Shown: positions 5,385 through 6,950 of the stretch, in pieces
How positions within the stretch are numbered: position 1 is the stretch's first letter
How the letters are laid out: each line of letters starts with the position of its first letter
Assembly: GCA_023390155.1 (NCBI GenBank)
Contig: JAEWDJ010000380.1
Location: 1-6,950 of the forward strand
Source: Actinomycetes bacterium
GTDB taxonomy: Bacteria; Actinomycetota; Actinomycetes; Actinomycetales; Microbacteriaceae
Reading direction: 5' to 3'
Length of the DNA: 6,950 nucleotides
Made by a program: the position numbers and the translations under genes
Notes under the pieces: model-generated
Told to the model about the DNA's origin: nothing
Databases searched by the model: none
Seen by the model: only the letters and a program-made list of their open reading frames with translations

Positions 5385-6947
5385 ATGAGCCACGGCTTCG
5401 CCACCATGTCCGTCGCGAGCATCCTCGCCGAGACGGCCCATCGCCTGCCCGACAACGTCGCGCTGATCTTCCAGGGACGTGAGATCCGCTACGGCGAGCT
5501 GTGGGAGCAGACCCGGCGCTACGCCGGGGTGCTGCGCGAGCGCGGGATCGGGCCGGGGGACCGGGTGGCGCTGATGATCCCGAACGTGCCGGACTTCCCG
5601 CGCGCGTATTACGGCGTCCTCGCGCTCGGGGCGACGGTGGTGCCGATCCACGCCCTGCTGAAGGCGGAGGAGATCGAGTACGTGCTGCGCGACTCCGGGT
5701 CGAAGCTGCTGATCTGCGCCGCGCCGCTGCTGGGCGAGGGGGCGAAAGGGGCGGCGCTGGCGGGCATCCCGACCCTGTCGGTGCTGGTGCCGGACGAGCT
5801 GGCCGAGCAGCTGCCGTTCCCGCGGCTGGAGGTGGAGGCGACGGAGGCGGAGCCCATCGGGAGCCTGCTGCCGCGCGACCCGTTCGACACGGCGACCATC
5901 CTGTACACGAGCGGCACGACCGGCAAGCCGAAGGGAGCCGAGGGCTGCCACTTCTCGCTCATCGAGCAGGTGAACGTGCTGCTGGCGGAGGCGCTCGACG
6001 TGCTGCCGACCGACCGCATCCTGGGCTGCCTGCCCCTGTTCCACACCTTCGGCCAGACCTGCGTGATGAACATGGGGTTCCGCGCCGGGGCGGCGGTGGT
6101 GCTCGTGCCGAAGTTCGACCCGGCGACAGCGCTGCAGCTGCTCAACGAGCACGGGTGCACCATCATGACCGGCGTGCCGACGATGTACATCGCGCTCCTG
6201 GAGGCGGCGAAGACGAACCCCGAGCGGCCGCCGCTGCGCTACGGGATGAGCGGCGGGGCGGCCATCCCGGTCGCCGTCATCGAGCGGATGAAGGAGGTGT
6301 ACGGCATCGACGTGCACGAGGGCTACGGGCTGACCGAGACGTCGCCCGTCGCCTCCTTCAACCACCGCGGCCGGCCGACCAGGGTGGGCACGGTCGGCAC
6401 GCCGATCTGGGGCGTGGACGTGGAGATCGCCGACGCCGAGGTGGACGACCGCATCGAGCTGCTGCCGCGCGGGGAGCTGGGCGAGATCGTGGTGCGGGGC
6501 CACAACCTCATGAAGGGCTACCTCAACCTGCCGCAGGCGAACGCCGAGGCCGTTGTCGACGGCTGGTTCCGCACCGGCGACCTGGGCACCAAGAGCGAGG
6601 ACGACTACATTACGATCGTCGACCGCAAGAAGGACATGATCGTGCGCAACGGCTACAACGTGTACCCGCGCGAGGTGGAGGAGGTGCTCTCGACCCATCC
6701 CGCGATCGCGATGGTCGCGGTCTTCGGGGTCGCCCACGAGACGCATGGCCAGGAGGTGATGGCCGCCGTCACGCTGATGCCGGGGGCGACGGCGGAGCCG
6801 GAGGATCTCGTCGCGTTCGCGCAGGAGCACGTCGCGGCCTACAAGTTCCCGCGCCGGATCGAGATCCTGGAGGCGTTGCCGCTCGGGCCGAGCGGCAAGG
6901 TGCTGAAGCGCGAGCTGGTCGCACGCTACGAGGAGGCCGCGGTCTGA
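5385..6947 (+). CDS. Acyl-CoA ligase (AMP-forming), fatty-acid-CoA ligase-like
   Basis: This is an ANL-superfamily adenylating enzyme of 520 residues, a usual length for bacterial acyl-CoA ligases. It is predicted to activate a carboxylic acid, probably a fatty acid, first to an acyl-AMP and then to an acyl-CoA, for beta-oxidation or lipid synthesis. The motifs are the phosphate-binding loop YTSGTTGKPKG (174-184), LPLFHTFG (216-223), GYGLTETSP (313-321), GWFRTGDLG (393-401), the hinge and C-terminal motif DRKKDMIVRNGYNVYPREVEEVL (413-435), and PSGKVLKREL (502-511), whose Lys505 fits the catalytic adenylation lysine. No signal peptide, membrane segment or carrier domain is seen, so it is a stand-alone soluble ligase and not an NRPS module. 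Chain-length preference cannot be read from the sequence; aromatic or other acids remain possible. The start is set by AAGGAG five bases upstream. It is transcribed away from hrpA, and any downstream operon partner lies beyond the window. Confidence 0.94.
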   Translation: MSHGFATMSVASILAETAHRLPDNVALIFQGREIRYGELWEQTRRYAGVLRERGIGPGDRVALMIPNVPDFPRAYYGVLALGATVVPIHALLKAEEIEYVLRDSGSKLLICAAPLLGEGAKGAALAGIPTLSVLVPDELAEQLPFPRLEVEATEAEPIGSLLPRDPFDTATILYTSGTTGKPKGAEGCHFSLIEQVNVLLAEALDVLPTDRILGCLPLFHTFGQTCVMNMGFRAGAAVVLVPKFDPATALQLLNEHGCTIMTGVPTMYIALLEAAKTNPERPPLRYGMSGGAAIPVAVIERMKEVYGIDVHEGYGLTETSPVASFNHRGRPTRVGTVGTPIWGVDVEIADAEVDDRIELLPRGELGEIVVRGHNLMKGYLNLPQANAEAVVDGWFRTGDLGTKSEDDYITIVDRKKDMIVRNGYNVYPREVEEVLSTHPAIAMVAVFGVAHETHGQEVMAAVTLMPGATAEPEDLVAFAQEHVAAYKFPRRIEILEALPLGPSGKVLKRELVARYEEAAV

Positions 6948-6950
6948 GGC

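Noticed and set aside
5301..6830. Minus-strand open frame of 509 codons opposite the acyl-CoA ligase
   Set aside because: It is the in-register antisense of a gene with all acyl-CoA ligase motifs, and its His/Arg/Val-rich translation matches no family.
571..6947. SDR and acyl-CoA ligase as one fatty-acid gene cluster
   Set aside because: They are about 4 kb apart, with the oppositely oriented hrpA and two intergenic boundaries between them. Nothing in the sequence links their substrates.

Overview
The window is ordinary chromosomal DNA from a high-GC actinobacterium, roughly 70% GC by eye. The codons are G/C-ending, the -10 boxes have the TANNNT form, and one gene appears to be transcribed without a leader. 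The protein sequences look like those of Microbacteriaceae (Leifsonia-like). That placement comes from recalled similarity and has not been searched. There are no RNA genes, insertion sequences, phage genes, CRISPR arrays or tandem repeats.

Layout: (1) 1-490 (+), the C-terminal two thirds of a polar amino acid ABC transporter ATPase, cut by the left edge. (2) 491-570, a short gap with a strong 12-bp inverted repeat and then a -10 box placed for leaderless transcription. (3) 571-1353 (+), a complete short-chain dehydrogenase/reductase. (4) 1354-1418, a 65-bp gap between convergent genes, almost filled by an inverted repeat that probably terminates transcription from both sides. (5) 1419-5288 (-), a complete DEAH-box RNA helicase HrpA of 1289 residues, more than half of the window. 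(6) 5289-5384, a 96-bp divergent promoter region. (7) 5385-6947 (+), a complete acyl-CoA ligase of the AMP-forming family; its stop codon ends three bases before the window edge.

The four genes do not form one pathway. ABC-SDR is a tandem pair separated by a probable terminator, SDR-hrpA is convergent, and hrpA-ligase is divergent, so each gene is probably its own transcription unit at least at its visible ends. The jobs are amino acid import, NAD(P)-dependent redox chemistry on an unknown substrate, RNA and ribosome quality control, and fatty or other carboxylic acid activation.

I found no undescribed system. The points worth a second look are small: the palindrome plus leaderless start before the SDR gene, the nested inverted repeat that fills the convergent gap, the shortened catalytic loop of the SDR, two inserts in HrpA, and the near-leaderless start of hrpA. 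All intergenic stretches are under 100 bp.
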